Below, in pieces: positions 34,762 to 43,711 of a stretch of 64,000 nt of DNA. Both the position numbers and the translations under genes were made by a program. Each line of letters begins with the position of its first letter. Position 1 is the first letter of the stretch. The stretch comes from JBQTGK01 sp052400665 (GTDB lineage Bacteria > Bacteroidota > Bacteroidia > Bacteroidales > Marinifilaceae): the NCBI GenBank assembly GCA_052400665.1, contig JBQTGK010000001.1; one strand, given 5' to 3'. The notes under the pieces are model-generated. The model worked only from the letters and a program-made list of their open reading frames with translations, searched no databases and had not been told where the DNA came from.

Positions 34762-35224
34762 ATTTTTTTTACTATATCTGGTAAGCGTATTTTTATTATT
34801 CTCATCGTGTAAAAATAATAAAACTGAAAAAGAAAGTATCGTTACCAATTTAATAGACAACTGGCATAAAGATGCAGCCAGTGCAAATTTAGATGACTAT
34901 TTTAAAGCAATGAGCGAAGATGCCATCTATATAGGCACCGATCCCAGTGAAAAGTGGACCAAAGAAGAGTTTTATCAATTCTGTAAACCTTTTTTCGATA
35001 AAGGAACTACCTGGAACTTTACACCTTTCGATCGTAAAATATATTATTCTTCGGATACGAATACCATTTGGTTCGATGAATTACTAAATACATGGATGGG
35101 CGTATGCAGAGGTTCCGGAGTAATAGTGGTAGAAAATGGAAATTACAAAATCTCCCACTATCATCTGTCGGTTACCATTAAAAACGAGAGCATGCAAGAA
35201 TTTTTACAAGTAAAACAAAATTAA
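34754..35224 (+). CDS. SnoaL/NTF2-like lipoprotein
   Basis: A 156-residue lipoprotein (lipobox FSSC, Cys19) with a single nuclear-transport-factor-2-like domain. The pattern IDNWHKDAASANLDDYFKAM, followed by DAIYIGTDPSEKWTKEEF and a C-terminal SHYHLSV strand, fits the SnoaL-like/DUF4440 group. Members can be ligand-binding or small enzymes; no substrate is evident. The ATG lies eight bases inside the end of the permease gene, so the two are translationally coupled. Confidence 0.82.
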   Translation: MPKFFLLYLVSVFLLFSSCKNNKTEKESIVTNLIDNWHKDAASANLDDYFKAMSEDAIYIGTDPSEKWTKEEFYQFCKPFFDKGTTWNFTPFDRKIYYSSDTNTIWFDELLNTWMGVCRGSGVIVVENGNYKISHYHLSVTIKNESMQEFLQVKQN

Positions 35225-35392
35225 ATGTTCGACGATTTAAAACCGGATATAGATTATTATATGAGCCCTGATGGATACAGAATACTTACCAAAAAGTATT
35301 TAAGCGAAAGAGGCTATTGTTGTGGAAACGGATGTAAACATTGTCCGTATTTTCCTAAACACACAAAAGGAAACAGAACTTTAAAAGAATAA
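35225..35392 (+). CDS. DUF5522-like small cysteine-rich protein
   Basis: A 55-residue protein starting directly at the base after the previous stop (MFDDLKPDIDYY...). The core GYCCGNGCKHCPY, with four cysteines in CC-x3-C-x2-C, and the preceding YRILTKKYLSERG are typical of DUF5522. The cysteines suggest a metal or redox site. It is tightly placed between the SnoaL-like gene and fmt (33 bases), so it belongs to the same transcript. Function unknown. Confidence 0.85.
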   Translation: MFDDLKPDIDYYMSPDGYRILTKKYLSERGYCCGNGCKHCPYFPKHTKGNRTLKE

Positions 35393-35425
35393 TACTAAGT
35401 AGTATTTGATTAAATACCATTAACC

Positions 35426-36382
35426 ATGAGTTTAAGAATTGTATATATGGGAACTCCCGATTTTGCAGTTGCACCTCTCGAAGCATTATTAAATGCAGGA
35501 TGCAATGTAGTTGGTGTTGTTACCAATCCGGATAAACCAGCAGGTAGAGGCCAAAAAATTCAAGAAGCTGCGGTAAAAAAATATGCCCGTGAAAAAGGAC
35601 TGAAAATTCTTCAGCCAGAGAAATTTAGAAACGAAGTTTTTCTAAACGAACTAAGAGATTTAAAAGCCGATTTACAAGTTGTAGTGGCCTTTAAAATGCT
35701 TCCGGAAATGGTTTGGAATATGCCAAAATACGGTACTTTAAACCTTCATGCATCTCTACTACCTCAATACAGAGGAGCAGCTCCAATTAACTGGGCAATT
35801 ATTAATGGAGATAAAGAAACCGGCGTCTCTACCTTTCTGCTTCAACACGCAATTGACACAGGAAATATCTTATTTCAGGAAAAAACCAATATCGGAGAAA
35901 ATGATAATGTAGAAATTATTCATGATAAGCTTATGAATATTGGAGCTGATCTGGTTGTGAAAACTGTAAACGCAATCGAATTGGGTGAGTATCCACAAAT
36001 TCCGCAGGAAACTTTAAGCAATGAAGAATTAAAATCGGCTCCAAAAATCTTTAAAGAAGACTGTAAAATTGATTGGACAAAAGATATCGATACAATTCAC
36101 AATTTAATTCGAGGTTTAAGTCCCTACCCAGCAGCATGGACCGAACTTATTCCTACTACCGAAGGCAAAAAAATTGGTTTAAAAATATTTGCCACAACAA
36201 AAGAAAGTGTTTCTCATCAGGAAGATATTGGAAGCCTGCACTCCGATGGTAAAACATACCTAAAAATAGCTGTTAATGGTGGTTTTATATCTGTTAACAT
36301 GTTACAACAAGCCGGAAAAAAACGAATGAAAGTTGAAGATTTACTTCGCGGATTTCAACAAATATCCAATTATCACTTATAA
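35426..36382 (+). CDS. fmt: Methionyl-tRNA formyltransferase
   Basis: A 318-residue enzyme that formylates initiator Met-tRNA. The N-terminal Rossmann domain begins IVYMGTPDFAVAPLEALL and has TNPDKPAGRGQ. The catalytic region LNLHASLLPQYRGAAPINWAI and the later HAIDTGNILFQ carry the Asn-His-Asp set, and the C-terminal OB-like domain (about residues 205-318) binds the tRNA. Its stop codon overlaps the first arm of a 20-base-pair terminator. Confidence 0.96.
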   Translation: MSLRIVYMGTPDFAVAPLEALLNAGCNVVGVVTNPDKPAGRGQKIQEAAVKKYAREKGLKILQPEKFRNEVFLNELRDLKADLQVVVAFKMLPEMVWNMPKYGTLNLHASLLPQYRGAAPINWAIINGDKETGVSTFLLQHAIDTGNILFQEKTNIGENDNVEIIHDKLMNIGADLVVKTVNAIELGEYPQIPQETLSNEELKSAPKIFKEDCKIDWTKDIDTIHNLIRGLSPYPAAWTELIPTTEGKKIGLKIFATTKESVSHQEDIGSLHSDGKTYLKIAVNGGFISVNMLQQAGKKRMKVEDLLRGFQQISNYHL

Positions 36383-36422
36383 TTCAAACGGGGCAATCAA
36401 AATTGATTGCCCCGTTTGAATT
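36381..36422. terminator. 20-bp perfect bidirectional terminator
   Basis: The 20 bases from 36381 are repeated exactly as reverse complement at 36403-36422 with only two bases between. The core is ACGGGGCAATC/GATTGCCCCGT with A/T-rich ends that serve both directions. The first arm includes the last two bases of the fmt stop; the convergent BNR gene stops 20 bases further on. Confidence 0.93.
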
Positions 36423-36441
36423 TTAAAATCTTTAATTGTCT

Positions 36442-39400
36442 TTATTCCATCTTATAAGTCGGTACTCTTCCGGGAGTCCAGGGAGCTCCTTCTTTCTCCA
36501 ACTCAGCTTCAATCGCTTTAATATTGGCAGATAATTGTTTTAATCGCTCTAAAGCTGCAGGAAATTCCACTTTTAGAATCTCGAACTGATCTTTCTGTGT
36601 TTTCGTTACCCCCGAAGTACTTGCCCAATGCACACCAACAATATTGTTAATTCGATTAGATATTGGAACCTGAGCAGGAGGAATTTCTTCCCAGCTTGCC
36701 CTGGCTTCCACTCCATTAAACAGGAAGTCGATCTCGATTAAATCGCGATACAACTGCTCTGCTTTCTGACTAAGGCCTGCATTAATTCCTGGTGTATTGG
36801 TTAGTGCTGTTCTTATGGCTGCCAATTTAGATTTATACGATTCTGTTAATTGCATACTTCCCTGAATGGCTTTCGACATGCGAGCCACTTTTTGTTGGAA
36901 TGCAACCAATTCGTCTCTGTTTTCAGCAGGAAGCGTTGTATTGTTCAATGGCACAGCCTTAAATTCTAACGGACCAGCCAATTGCCTGTATTCTCCATTG
37001 GCAACAATTCCCATTTCCACCTGATACTCTCCCGGCATTACAAACATGCCCGACGAAACCTTAGCTGTAGGCTTAAACTCACTGTTTTTAAGTGGTCGAA
37101 GCGATGGAAAACGCAAATCCCAATTGGCTCTGTTAATTCCTTTTTTAGCACTGGTATTAATTCTGCGAATCTCCTCGCCATCCTTATCTTTAATGCTAAA
37201 AACCAAATAAGGAGCAAGCTCTTTTGCCTCCTCATCTAAACTTTTCCAACTTGGCTGTGGAATATAGCTACCCGCTTTTGCCAGTTCTTTTTCTTTCTCT
37301 TTACGAATTTGCTTGGCTGTTTTTGGTACTTCCTTTAAGTAATAGGTAAAAGTTGCCCCAAACTCAGGATTAGGAGCTGTAAAATAAGTTGCTCCCATAC
37401 TTCCCTTTCCGCCTTTCTGAATGTACATTAAAGCATCTTTTACAGGAAATAATCTGGCCTCTGATTTTACCATTTCAGCATCCACATCTCTTAAAGGAGA
37501 ATAATCATCCAAAATAAAAAATCCACGACCAAAACTAGCAGCAACCAAATCGTTTTCACGCTCTTGTATCGTTAAATCGCGAATGGCAATAGTAGGAATT
37601 CCTGCTTTTAGCTGCACCCAATTTTCACCATCATCTTTGGTAAAAAAGACTCCAAACTCGGTTCCAACAAATAATAAATCAGGATTGATATGATCCTGCT
37701 CAATGGTATGAACAGTTCCATTTTTAGGTAAATTACCGGCAATATTCACCCAGCTTTTACCTTTATCGGTACTCTTTAAAATGTATGGCTTAAAATCATC
37801 GCGTTTGCGATTATCAAAAGATGCATACACTACATTTTCGTTGTGCTTAGATGGCAACAAATCGCTCACATAAGTATATTGAGGAACTCCCGGGAAACTC
37901 GCCTGTTTACTCCAGCTATTTCCTCCCTTGTCGCTTACCTGAATTAATCCATCGTCGGTTCCAACATACAATACATTCTCGTTTAGCGGAGATTCTGCCA
38001 GGGAAACAATAGTTCCAAACTGTGAGGTTGACACATGCTTTTTCACTGCATCAGCGCTCCAGTATTGTCCCATTACTTTAAAGGAATCTCTATCTCTTCC
38101 GGTGGTTAAATCTTCGCTAATTACTTCCCAGGAATTTCCCCTATCCTCACTTCGGAACAATTTGTTTGCAGCCACATACAAACGAGTATGCTGGTGTGCC
38201 GATACAATCATTGGTGCATTCCAGTTCCACTTATATGCCAACTCATCTTTACGTTCGCGGGGTTTTATGCTTATTTTTTCTCCACTTCTCTTATCGTAAC
38301 GATACGAATTTCCATACTGATATTCACAATACACAATATTTGGATCTTTAGGGTCTACCTGTGCCCAAAAACCATCTCCTCCTAAAAGTGGTTCCCATTC
38401 GGCATTGGTTACGCCTTTTCGGCTGATATTTCTCGAAGGACCGCCCAAACTATTATTATCCTGAGTTCCGCCATATACATTATAAAACGGCTTGGCATTA
38501 TCGACCTGCACACGGTAAAACTGCGTTACCGAAAGGTTACTTTTAAAAATATAAGTTGCTCCGGCATCGAAACTTTCGTAGATACCGCCATCGCCACCAA
38601 TCATAAAATGCTTGGTATCGTCAGGATCAATCCAAATTGCATGATCATCAACATGGCGATTTTTTAAGCCCAAACGAGTCCAGGTTTTTCCTCCATCTTC
38701 GGTAAAATGAGTAAATGTTTCAACCGAGTACACTTTATCTGCATCAATTGGATCACAATAAATCTCATTATAATATTGGCCGCTACTGGCATGATTACTC
38801 ATCTTTGTCCAGGACTCTCCTCTGTCGGTTGAGCGGAAAAAACCACTTTTCCCTTCTGCAGCTTCAATAATGGCATACACATAGTTATGATTTACCGGCG
38901 AAACAGCAATTCCCATTCCTCCTTTATCAACTGCAGGCAAACCTGATTTTAACTTCCTCCAATTTTCACCTCCATCAGTCGATTTATAAATTGCAGATTC
39001 TGGTCCACCATTAATTTTTGCATACACATGTCTGCGTCGTTGTTCCGAAGTGGCATACATCACATCCGGATCAACAGGATCCATAATTACATTGTTAACA
39101 CCTGTATTTTCACTGATATTCAAAACTTTTTTCCAGCTTTCGCCACCATTTGTAGTTTTGTACAAACCACGATCACCACCCGGTCCCCAGGCCGAACCTT
39201 CGGCTGCTACAAACACAATATTTGAATTTCGGGGATCGATAACAATGCCACCAATATGGCGCGATTCTTTCAAGCCCATGTTTTTCCAGCTTTTTCCGCC
39301 ATCCATGGTTTTGTAAACTCCATCGCCATAGCCTAAAGCTCTCTGGTGATTGTTCTCTCCTGTTCCGGTCCAAACCACATTGCTATTGTTAGGATCCATT

Positions 39401-39738
39401 TTAACTACACCAATAGAATACGAACCATATTTATCAAATACCGGTTTCCAAGTAGTACCATTGTTTATGGTTTTAAAAATATTACCACTGGCTACACCTA
39501 CATAATATTCGCTATGATTCTTCGGATTCACTGCAAAATCGGCAATACGTCCCGAGGTTGTAGCTGGACCAATTCCACGGAATTTTAATCCGCTAACTAA
39601 GCTTGAATTAATTAAGGAATCTTTTATAGGTTCTGTAGTTTTTTTCTTTGCAGAAGAAATTTGCGGAGTAAATATAATTCCTGCCAAAGCAAGAACACAT
39701 GCAAATCTCCTCAAGCCAATAGTCAAGGTGTTCATCAT
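36442..39738 (-). CDS. Large secreted BNR/sortilin-like beta-propeller protein
   Basis: A 1098-residue exported protein with a signal peptide (about residues 1-29, ending QISSAKK). Residues about 50-760 are a tandem array of BNR/Vps10 (sortilin-like) repeats, seen as the recurring pattern GVYKTMDGGKSWKNMGL, GLYKTTNGGESWKKV, AIYKSTDGGENWRKL and FRSTDRGESWTKM. This implies one or two large beta propellers. The C-terminal 300 residues are a separate region with Lys-rich helices. Such proteins are often called glycosyl hydrolases in databases, but they lack a proven active site; a ligand-binding or peptidase-related surface role is possible. It stands alone. Confidence 0.85.
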   Translation of the reverse strand: MMNTLTIGLRRFACVLALAGIIFTPQISSAKKKTTEPIKDSLINSSLVSGLKFRGIGPATTSGRIADFAVNPKNHSEYYVGVASGNIFKTINNGTTWKPVFDKYGSYSIGVVKMDPNNSNVVWTGTGENNHQRALGYGDGVYKTMDGGKSWKNMGLKESRHIGGIVIDPRNSNIVFVAAEGSAWGPGGDRGLYKTTNGGESWKKVLNISENTGVNNVIMDPVDPDVMYATSEQRRRHVYAKINGGPESAIYKSTDGGENWRKLKSGLPAVDKGGMGIAVSPVNHNYVYAIIEAAEGKSGFFRSTDRGESWTKMSNHASSGQYYNEIYCDPIDADKVYSVETFTHFTEDGGKTWTRLGLKNRHVDDHAIWIDPDDTKHFMIGGDGGIYESFDAGATYIFKSNLSVTQFYRVQVDNAKPFYNVYGGTQDNNSLGGPSRNISRKGVTNAEWEPLLGGDGFWAQVDPKDPNIVYCEYQYGNSYRYDKRSGEKISIKPRERKDELAYKWNWNAPMIVSAHQHTRLYVAANKLFRSEDRGNSWEVISEDLTTGRDRDSFKVMGQYWSADAVKKHVSTSQFGTIVSLAESPLNENVLYVGTDDGLIQVSDKGGNSWSKQASFPGVPQYTYVSDLLPSKHNENVVYASFDNRKRDDFKPYILKSTDKGKSWVNIAGNLPKNGTVHTIEQDHINPDLLFVGTEFGVFFTKDDGENWVQLKAGIPTIAIRDLTIQERENDLVAASFGRGFFILDDYSPLRDVDAEMVKSEARLFPVKDALMYIQKGGKGSMGATYFTAPNPEFGATFTYYLKEVPKTAKQIRKEKEKELAKAGSYIPQPSWKSLDEEAKELAPYLVFSIKDKDGEEIRRINTSAKKGINRANWDLRFPSLRPLKNSEFKPTAKVSSGMFVMPGEYQVEMGIVANGEYRQLAGPLEFKAVPLNNTTLPAENRDELVAFQQKVARMSKAIQGSMQLTESYKSKLAAIRTALTNTPGINAGLSQKAEQLYRDLIEIDFLFNGVEARASWEEIPPAQVPISNRINNIVGVHWASTSGVTKTQKDQFEILKVEFPAALERLKQLSANIKAIEAELEKEGAPWTPGRVPTYKME

Positions 39739-40043
39739 GGTTAGTTTTTTAGGGTAATAAAGTTCAGGATCAACACTTCCTGAATTTTAATTTGTGTATA
39801 AACTTCTGAATGCTGAATTTACAGGTTTTCAGTTTAAATTCCTAAGCTTGAATGTTGACATTATACTTAAAACAATAAAATACACTTACAAACTACTGCA
39901 TACTGATCAGCGAAAATCATAAAAATCTTACACAATCTGCGTCTCAATAATTTCAAAAAAAATCCGATTCATTACGAACCGGATTAATCAAATATCCTTT
40001 TTATTGGTAACCCGACTTGAAATCAGGATACCAAAAATAAAAT
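39739..40043. other. 305-base intergenic region upstream of the BNR gene
   Basis: It holds the tandem hairpins that end the upstream glucosaminidase gene, and presumably the promoter of the BNR gene, although I saw no clear box. A second hairpin, about TTGGTA/TACCAA, lies at 40011-40038 just past the stop. Confidence 0.5.
39955..39985 (-). terminator. Terminator of the glucosaminidase gene
   Basis: On the minus strand AATCCGGTTC and GAATCGGATT form a ten-base-pair stem with one G-U pair, followed by a run of T. Confidence 0.8.
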
Positions 40044-40979
40044 CTATCTTTTCTTACGGCGAAGCCAAATACGCTCTCCAACTTCAACTTTATAATCTTT
40101 CTTCACACCATTATACTTACAAAGCTTTTTAAGTTTTACTCCATACTCTTGTGAAATTTCATACAATGAATCACCCTCTTTCACACGGTGGAAATTGTAT
40201 CCGCGGGCAGCTTTGTTACGTTTGTTGTGTAAATACAATCGCTGATCGATTTGCAAAACATAATCTCTCGAAAGATCGTTGTAACGAAGTAATTTTTTCT
40301 TCTTTACGCCCAAATTTTTCTCAATACTGTAGAATGTATCTCCCTTTTTTGTGATGATATAATGAACCCCATTGGCCTCTTCTAATCTGGCACCAAACGG
40401 ATCGATACTTAAATCACCATCGATATCGGCCAACTCGGTAGGATCTGGTTTTTCGATATAAAAATCGCCACCAGCACCTTTCCTATCCAATTTATGAAGT
40501 TGTTCGTCTTCAATAATTTTAATCAGCTTATGCGGATATCTAGGATCGGTTGCATAACCTGCTTTTTTAAGCCCATGTGCCCAGCGCTTGTAATCATCGG
40601 AACGATACTTAAACAAAAAAGCATAACGCGAACGAGTAGTTAAAAATTTAGAATGATCTTTATATGAATCGTAAGGCCTTGAATATTTACGAAAACACTC
40701 CCCCTTTTTATCATCATCAAACTTCATACTCGGACCTACCCAATCGTGACACTTAATCCCAAAATGATTATTCCCCTTACGTGCCAAATCGGAATTCCCA
40801 TTACGCGATTCCAATATTCCCTGCGCCATTGTAATACTTGCCGGAATTCCTGTTCGCTCCATTTCCCGAACTGCCAAGTCTTTATATCTCTGAATATATT
40901 GTTTTCGAGTATAGTTTTTCGCAAAAACATTAGTACTTACTGATATAAAAAGTATGGCGTAAAGAATAATTTTCCTCAT
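40044..40979 (-). CDS. Glucosaminidase (GH73-like) with two LysM domains
   Basis: A 311-residue peptidoglycan hydrolase. A signal peptide (about residues 1-20) is followed by a mannosyl-glycoprotein endo-beta-N-acetylglucosaminidase-like domain (about 25-155), where MAQGILESRNGNSDLA carries the catalytic glutamate, followed by NNHFGIKCHDW and AGYATDPRYP. Two LysM domains bind peptidoglycan at about residues 205-250 (ITKKGDTFYSIEKNLGV) and 262-308 (RVKEGDSLYEISQEYGV). It probably acts in the periplasm in cell-wall remodelling. Confidence 0.93.
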   Translation of the reverse strand: MRKIILYAILFISVSTNVFAKNYTRKQYIQRYKDLAVREMERTGIPASITMAQGILESRNGNSDLARKGNNHFGIKCHDWVGPSMKFDDDKKGECFRKYSRPYDSYKDHSKFLTTRSRYAFLFKYRSDDYKRWAHGLKKAGYATDPRYPHKLIKIIEDEQLHKLDRKGAGGDFYIEKPDPTELADIDGDLSIDPFGARLEEANGVHYIITKKGDTFYSIEKNLGVKKKKLLRYNDLSRDYVLQIDQRLYLHNKRNKAARGYNFHRVKEGDSLYEISQEYGVKLKKLCKYNGVKKDYKVEVGERIWLRRKKR

Positions 40980-41134
40980 AAGCTGAATTATTTGTAAAAA
41001 TGGGAAATCTATAATTTTATGTCTATATTAGTCTCGATTTCCTAAGCAACCATAAAAATATAACAATCCTGTTATTCATTGTTATTTATTAACAATTTTT
41101 TATTCACAGATTATTCCGTTGATAAGCTAACGAT

Positions 41135-41155
41135 GATACTATAGTAGATAGTATC
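41135..41155. promoter_or_regulatory. Operator-like dyad upstream of cdd
   Basis: GATACTAT-AGTAG-ATAGTATC is a perfect eight-base inverted repeat with a five-base spacer. A near match to a -7 box, TATATTTA, follows at 41166-41173, so the dyad would overlap the -33 region of a cdd promoter and could be a repressor site. Confidence 0.4.
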
Positions 41156-41250
41156 GAAAGTATTGTATATTTATTAAGGGACTAAAAACAATGACCTTTT
41201 CATCACTCGTTGCCAGCAGTAACAACAGGTGACTAATCAATTGTTTATTA

Positions 41251-41748
41251 ATGACTATAAAGATGAAACAGACACAAATCATAACAACAGTTTACGAATA
41301 CGATTCAATAGAAGAACTTTCGCAGGAAGATCAATTACTGGTAAATAGTGCAAAAGAAGCCGCTCATCGTTCGTATGCACCCTATTCTAAATTTAATGTT
41401 GGGGCTGCTTTGCAACTGGGAAATGGTGAAATTATTCAGGGAAACAATCAGGAAAACTCAGCTTATCCATCGGGTTTGTGTGCCGAACGCGTTGCTATTT
41501 TTTATGCCAATGCACAATATCCGGATATCCCTGTAAAAGCAATTGCAATTACAGCCCGTAGCAATGGATCTTTTTCAGAAAGTCCTATTCCTCCTTGCGG
41601 ATCGTGTCGCCAGGTTTTACTGGAAACCGAAGATCGATACAAACAACCAATAAAAGTTATTCTTTACGGAGAAAATAGAATTCGAATTGTTGAAAATATC
41701 AAACAATTAATGCCTTTGTATTTCGATAAGGATATGCTGGATGAGTAG
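41251..41748 (+). CDS. cdd: Cytidine deaminase
   Basis: A 165-residue zinc enzyme that converts cytidine and deoxycytidine to uridine forms in pyrimidine salvage. The catalytic CAE is at residues 77-79 in SGLCAERV, and the two other zinc cysteines are 116 and 119 in PPCGSCRQVL. The N-terminal substrate part reads YAPYSKFNVGAAL. ATG at 41251 is used, but an ATG four codons later (41263) is equally possible. A bidirectional terminator follows. Confidence 0.96.
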   Translation: MTIKMKQTQIITTVYEYDSIEELSQEDQLLVNSAKEAAHRSYAPYSKFNVGAALQLGNGEIIQGNNQENSAYPSGLCAERVAIFYANAQYPDIPVKAIAITARSNGSFSESPIPPCGSCRQVLLETEDRYKQPIKVILYGENRIRIVENIKQLMPLYFDKDMLDE

Positions 41749-41805
41749 ATATTTATTATCAGCACCCATTAGATGCGCCTGCTCCTGCTGTCGGCAAGCG
41801 ATAAA

Positions 41806-41835
41806 ACAAAACCGATGAACTAGCATCGGTTTTGT
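41806..41835. terminator. Bidirectional terminator between cdd and the pseudouridine synthase gene
   Basis: ACAAAACCGATG and CATCGGTTTTGT form a 12-base-pair perfect stem with a six-base loop between two convergent genes. Confidence 0.88.
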
Positions 41836-41842
41836 GTATTAT

Positions 41843-42547
41843 TTAAGCGTTAACTAAAGCATCGAGCTCACGCCATAAATTGTCTTTTTGCGGAACAGGA
41901 GCTGTTATTTTAATTGGCTCTTGCTTTACCGGATGGATAAATGAAATTTCACGAGCGTGTAATCCAATTCCTCCTCCAGACTTAGAGCGTTGTGCTCCAT
42001 ATTTTAAATCGCCACGAATTGGCACCCCAATTTTCGACAGCTGAGCTCTAATTTGATGATGACGACCGGTATGTAATTTTACTTCGAGCAAAAAATACTT
42101 CTGCGAACGAGTTATCAGCTTGTAATCCAACACTGCTTCTTTTGCACCTTTCTTTTGTTTATCGAAAACATTGGTACGATTCTTCTCCTGATTTTTCAGA
42201 ACATAGTGCGTTAGTCTCTCCTCCTCCAATCTTGGGCAGGTTTGCACAATTGCCCAGTAAATCTTACTGATCTCCTCACCTTTTTCCTGAAACATTTTAT
42301 TCAGGCGGGTTAGAGCCTTACTTGTTTTTGCAAAAATAACCACACCACTTACCGGACGATCGATTCGGTGAGGTACTCCCAAATAAACATCTCCTGGCTT
42401 ATCGTACTTTTTCTTGATATAGGCTTTTACCTTTTCGCTTAAAGGTTCGTCGCCCGATTTATCACCCTGTACAATATCGCCACAACGCTTGTTTATTGCA
42501 ATCAGATGATTGTCTTCAAATAATATTTCTAGTCTTTCTTTTGCCAT
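41843..42547 (-). CDS. RluA-family RNA pseudouridine synthase
   Basis: A 234-residue enzyme that isomerises uridine to pseudouridine in rRNA or tRNA. The catalytic aspartate lies in HRIDRPVSGVVIFAKT (near residues 62-65), the family's HRLDxxTSG region, and HTGRHHQIRAQLSKIG marks the C-terminal part. There is no S4 domain, so it resembles the short RluA/TruC group. The target site cannot be inferred. It is followed on the same strand, upstream, by panB after 66 bases. Confidence 0.93.
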   Translation of the reverse strand: MAKERLEILFEDNHLIAINKRCGDIVQGDKSGDEPLSEKVKAYIKKKYDKPGDVYLGVPHRIDRPVSGVVIFAKTSKALTRLNKMFQEKGEEISKIYWAIVQTCPRLEEERLTHYVLKNQEKNRTNVFDKQKKGAKEAVLDYKLITRSQKYFLLEVKLHTGRHHQIRAQLSKIGVPIRGDLKYGAQRSKSGGGIGLHAREISFIHPVKQEPIKITAPVPQKDNLWRELDALVNA

Positions 42548-42613
42548 TTTTCTTTGTCGTTAGTAACTAGTCATATAATTGACCTGTCCACTTTAAACTT
42601 TCTACTTTGAACT

Positions 42614-43432
42614 TTAATACTGCTCTCTCTCGTTCGGGAAATCCTGCGATTTCACATCGCCAATATAGGTTTCAACTGCTCCTTTAATCTCTGCAAAAAG
42701 GTTATGATACCTTCGTAAAAATCGAGGTGAAAATTCCTGAGTAATTCCCAACATATCATGAATGACCAACACTTGCCCGTCCACACCATTGCCAGCACCA
42801 ATACCAATAACCGGAATACTTACACTTACAGCTACTTTTGTTGCCAAACTAGCAGGAATTTTTTCCAAAACAATGGCAAAACATCCGGCTTCTTCCAACA
42901 TTTTAGCATCTTCCACTAATTTTTGAGCTTCCTCTTCCTCTTTGGCACGAACTGCGTAAGTTCCAAATTTATGAATCGATTGTGGAGTTAAGCCTAAATG
43001 CCCCATTACTGGAATTCCTGCCGATAAAATACGAGTTACCGACTCTAACACTTCACGTCCACCCTCCAACTTTACTGCATCAGCACTTGCTTCCTTCATA
43101 ATACGAATAGAAGAATTTAAAGCTTCTTTCGAATTTCCCTGATAAGTTCCGAAAGGAAGATCAACCACAACCAATGCTCTGTGCACTGCTCTTACCACCG
43201 ATGCTCCATGATAAATCATATGATCCAAAGTAATTGGCAAGGTTGTCTCATGTCCTGCCATTACATTCGAGGCCGAATCTCCAACAAGAATAACATCTAT
43301 ACCTGCTTTATCAACAATACTTGCCATTGAATAATCGTAGGAAGTAAGCATGGAGATCTTTTCCCCTTTTAATTTCATTTCTGAGAGAACATGCGTGGTT
43401 ACTCTCTTTACCGATTCTTTATGAATTGACAT
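42614..43432 (-). CDS. panB: 3-methyl-2-oxobutanoate hydroxymethyltransferase
   Basis: A 272-residue enzyme of pantothenate synthesis that adds a hydroxymethyl group from methylene-tetrahydrofolate to ketoisovalerate. Typical segments are MLTSYDYSMASIVDKAGIDVILVGDS, GYQGN-like GTYQGNSKEALN, KLEGG and the C-terminal GIGAGNGVDGQVLV with HDMLG. Metal-binding Asp and Glu positions look intact. A TACCTTTG box with a TTG element lies about 65 bases upstream. Confidence 0.97.
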   Translation of the reverse strand: MSIHKESVKRVTTHVLSEMKLKGEKISMLTSYDYSMASIVDKAGIDVILVGDSASNVMAGHETTLPITLDHMIYHGASVVRAVHRALVVVDLPFGTYQGNSKEALNSSIRIMKEASADAVKLEGGREVLESVTRILSAGIPVMGHLGLTPQSIHKFGTYAVRAKEEEEAQKLVEDAKMLEEAGCFAIVLEKIPASLATKVAVSVSIPVIGIGAGNGVDGQVLVIHDMLGITQEFSPRFLRRYHNLFAEIKGAVETYIGDVKSQDFPNEREQY

Positions 43433-43498
43433 CTCTATAAAATTTTGGACAATAGTAAAGTAAGGATCAAATTGTCCTAACTATTCTAATTTAATATG

Positions 43499-43506
43499 CA
43501 AAGGTA
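43499..43506 (-). promoter_or_regulatory. Candidate panB promoter (-7 box TACCTTTG)
   Basis: TACCTTTG on the minus strand with a TTG 18 bases upstream (43525-43527), which fits the -33 position. The leader is about 60 bases. Confidence 0.55.
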
Positions 43507-43641
43507 TAAAAAAGGAGAAAGTAACAAGGAGAAAGGAGAAAGTAACAAGTAAAAAGTAAGAAGGAACAAGTAAGAAGGCAAAAGGAACAGGTAAAAAGGA
43601 GTAAAGTAAGAAGGAGAAAGTAAAAAGGTAAAAGGAAACAG
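43507..43641. repeat. Purine-rich degenerate tandem repeat tract
   Basis: About 135 bases on the plus strand are almost only A and G with scattered T and C, made of variants of a unit like AAGGAGAAAGTAACA and AAGTAAGAAGGAACA. The unit length drifts between about 15 and 21 bases. The strong strand asymmetry and drift suggest replication slippage. It lies directly behind the panB promoter. Confidence 0.8.
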
Positions 43642-43711
43642 AACGAGAGTAAATCAATAAGAATAATATGAGTTGTGAATTTGTAATTCTTCATTCGTAA
43701 TTAATTGTTTC

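Noticed and set aside
43491..43694. A 67-codon minus-strand frame rich in Leu, Phe, Cys and Thr
   Set aside because: It lies entirely on the purine-rich repeat tract and its residues simply reflect the TTTCTCC-like complement; it also overlaps the panB promoter.
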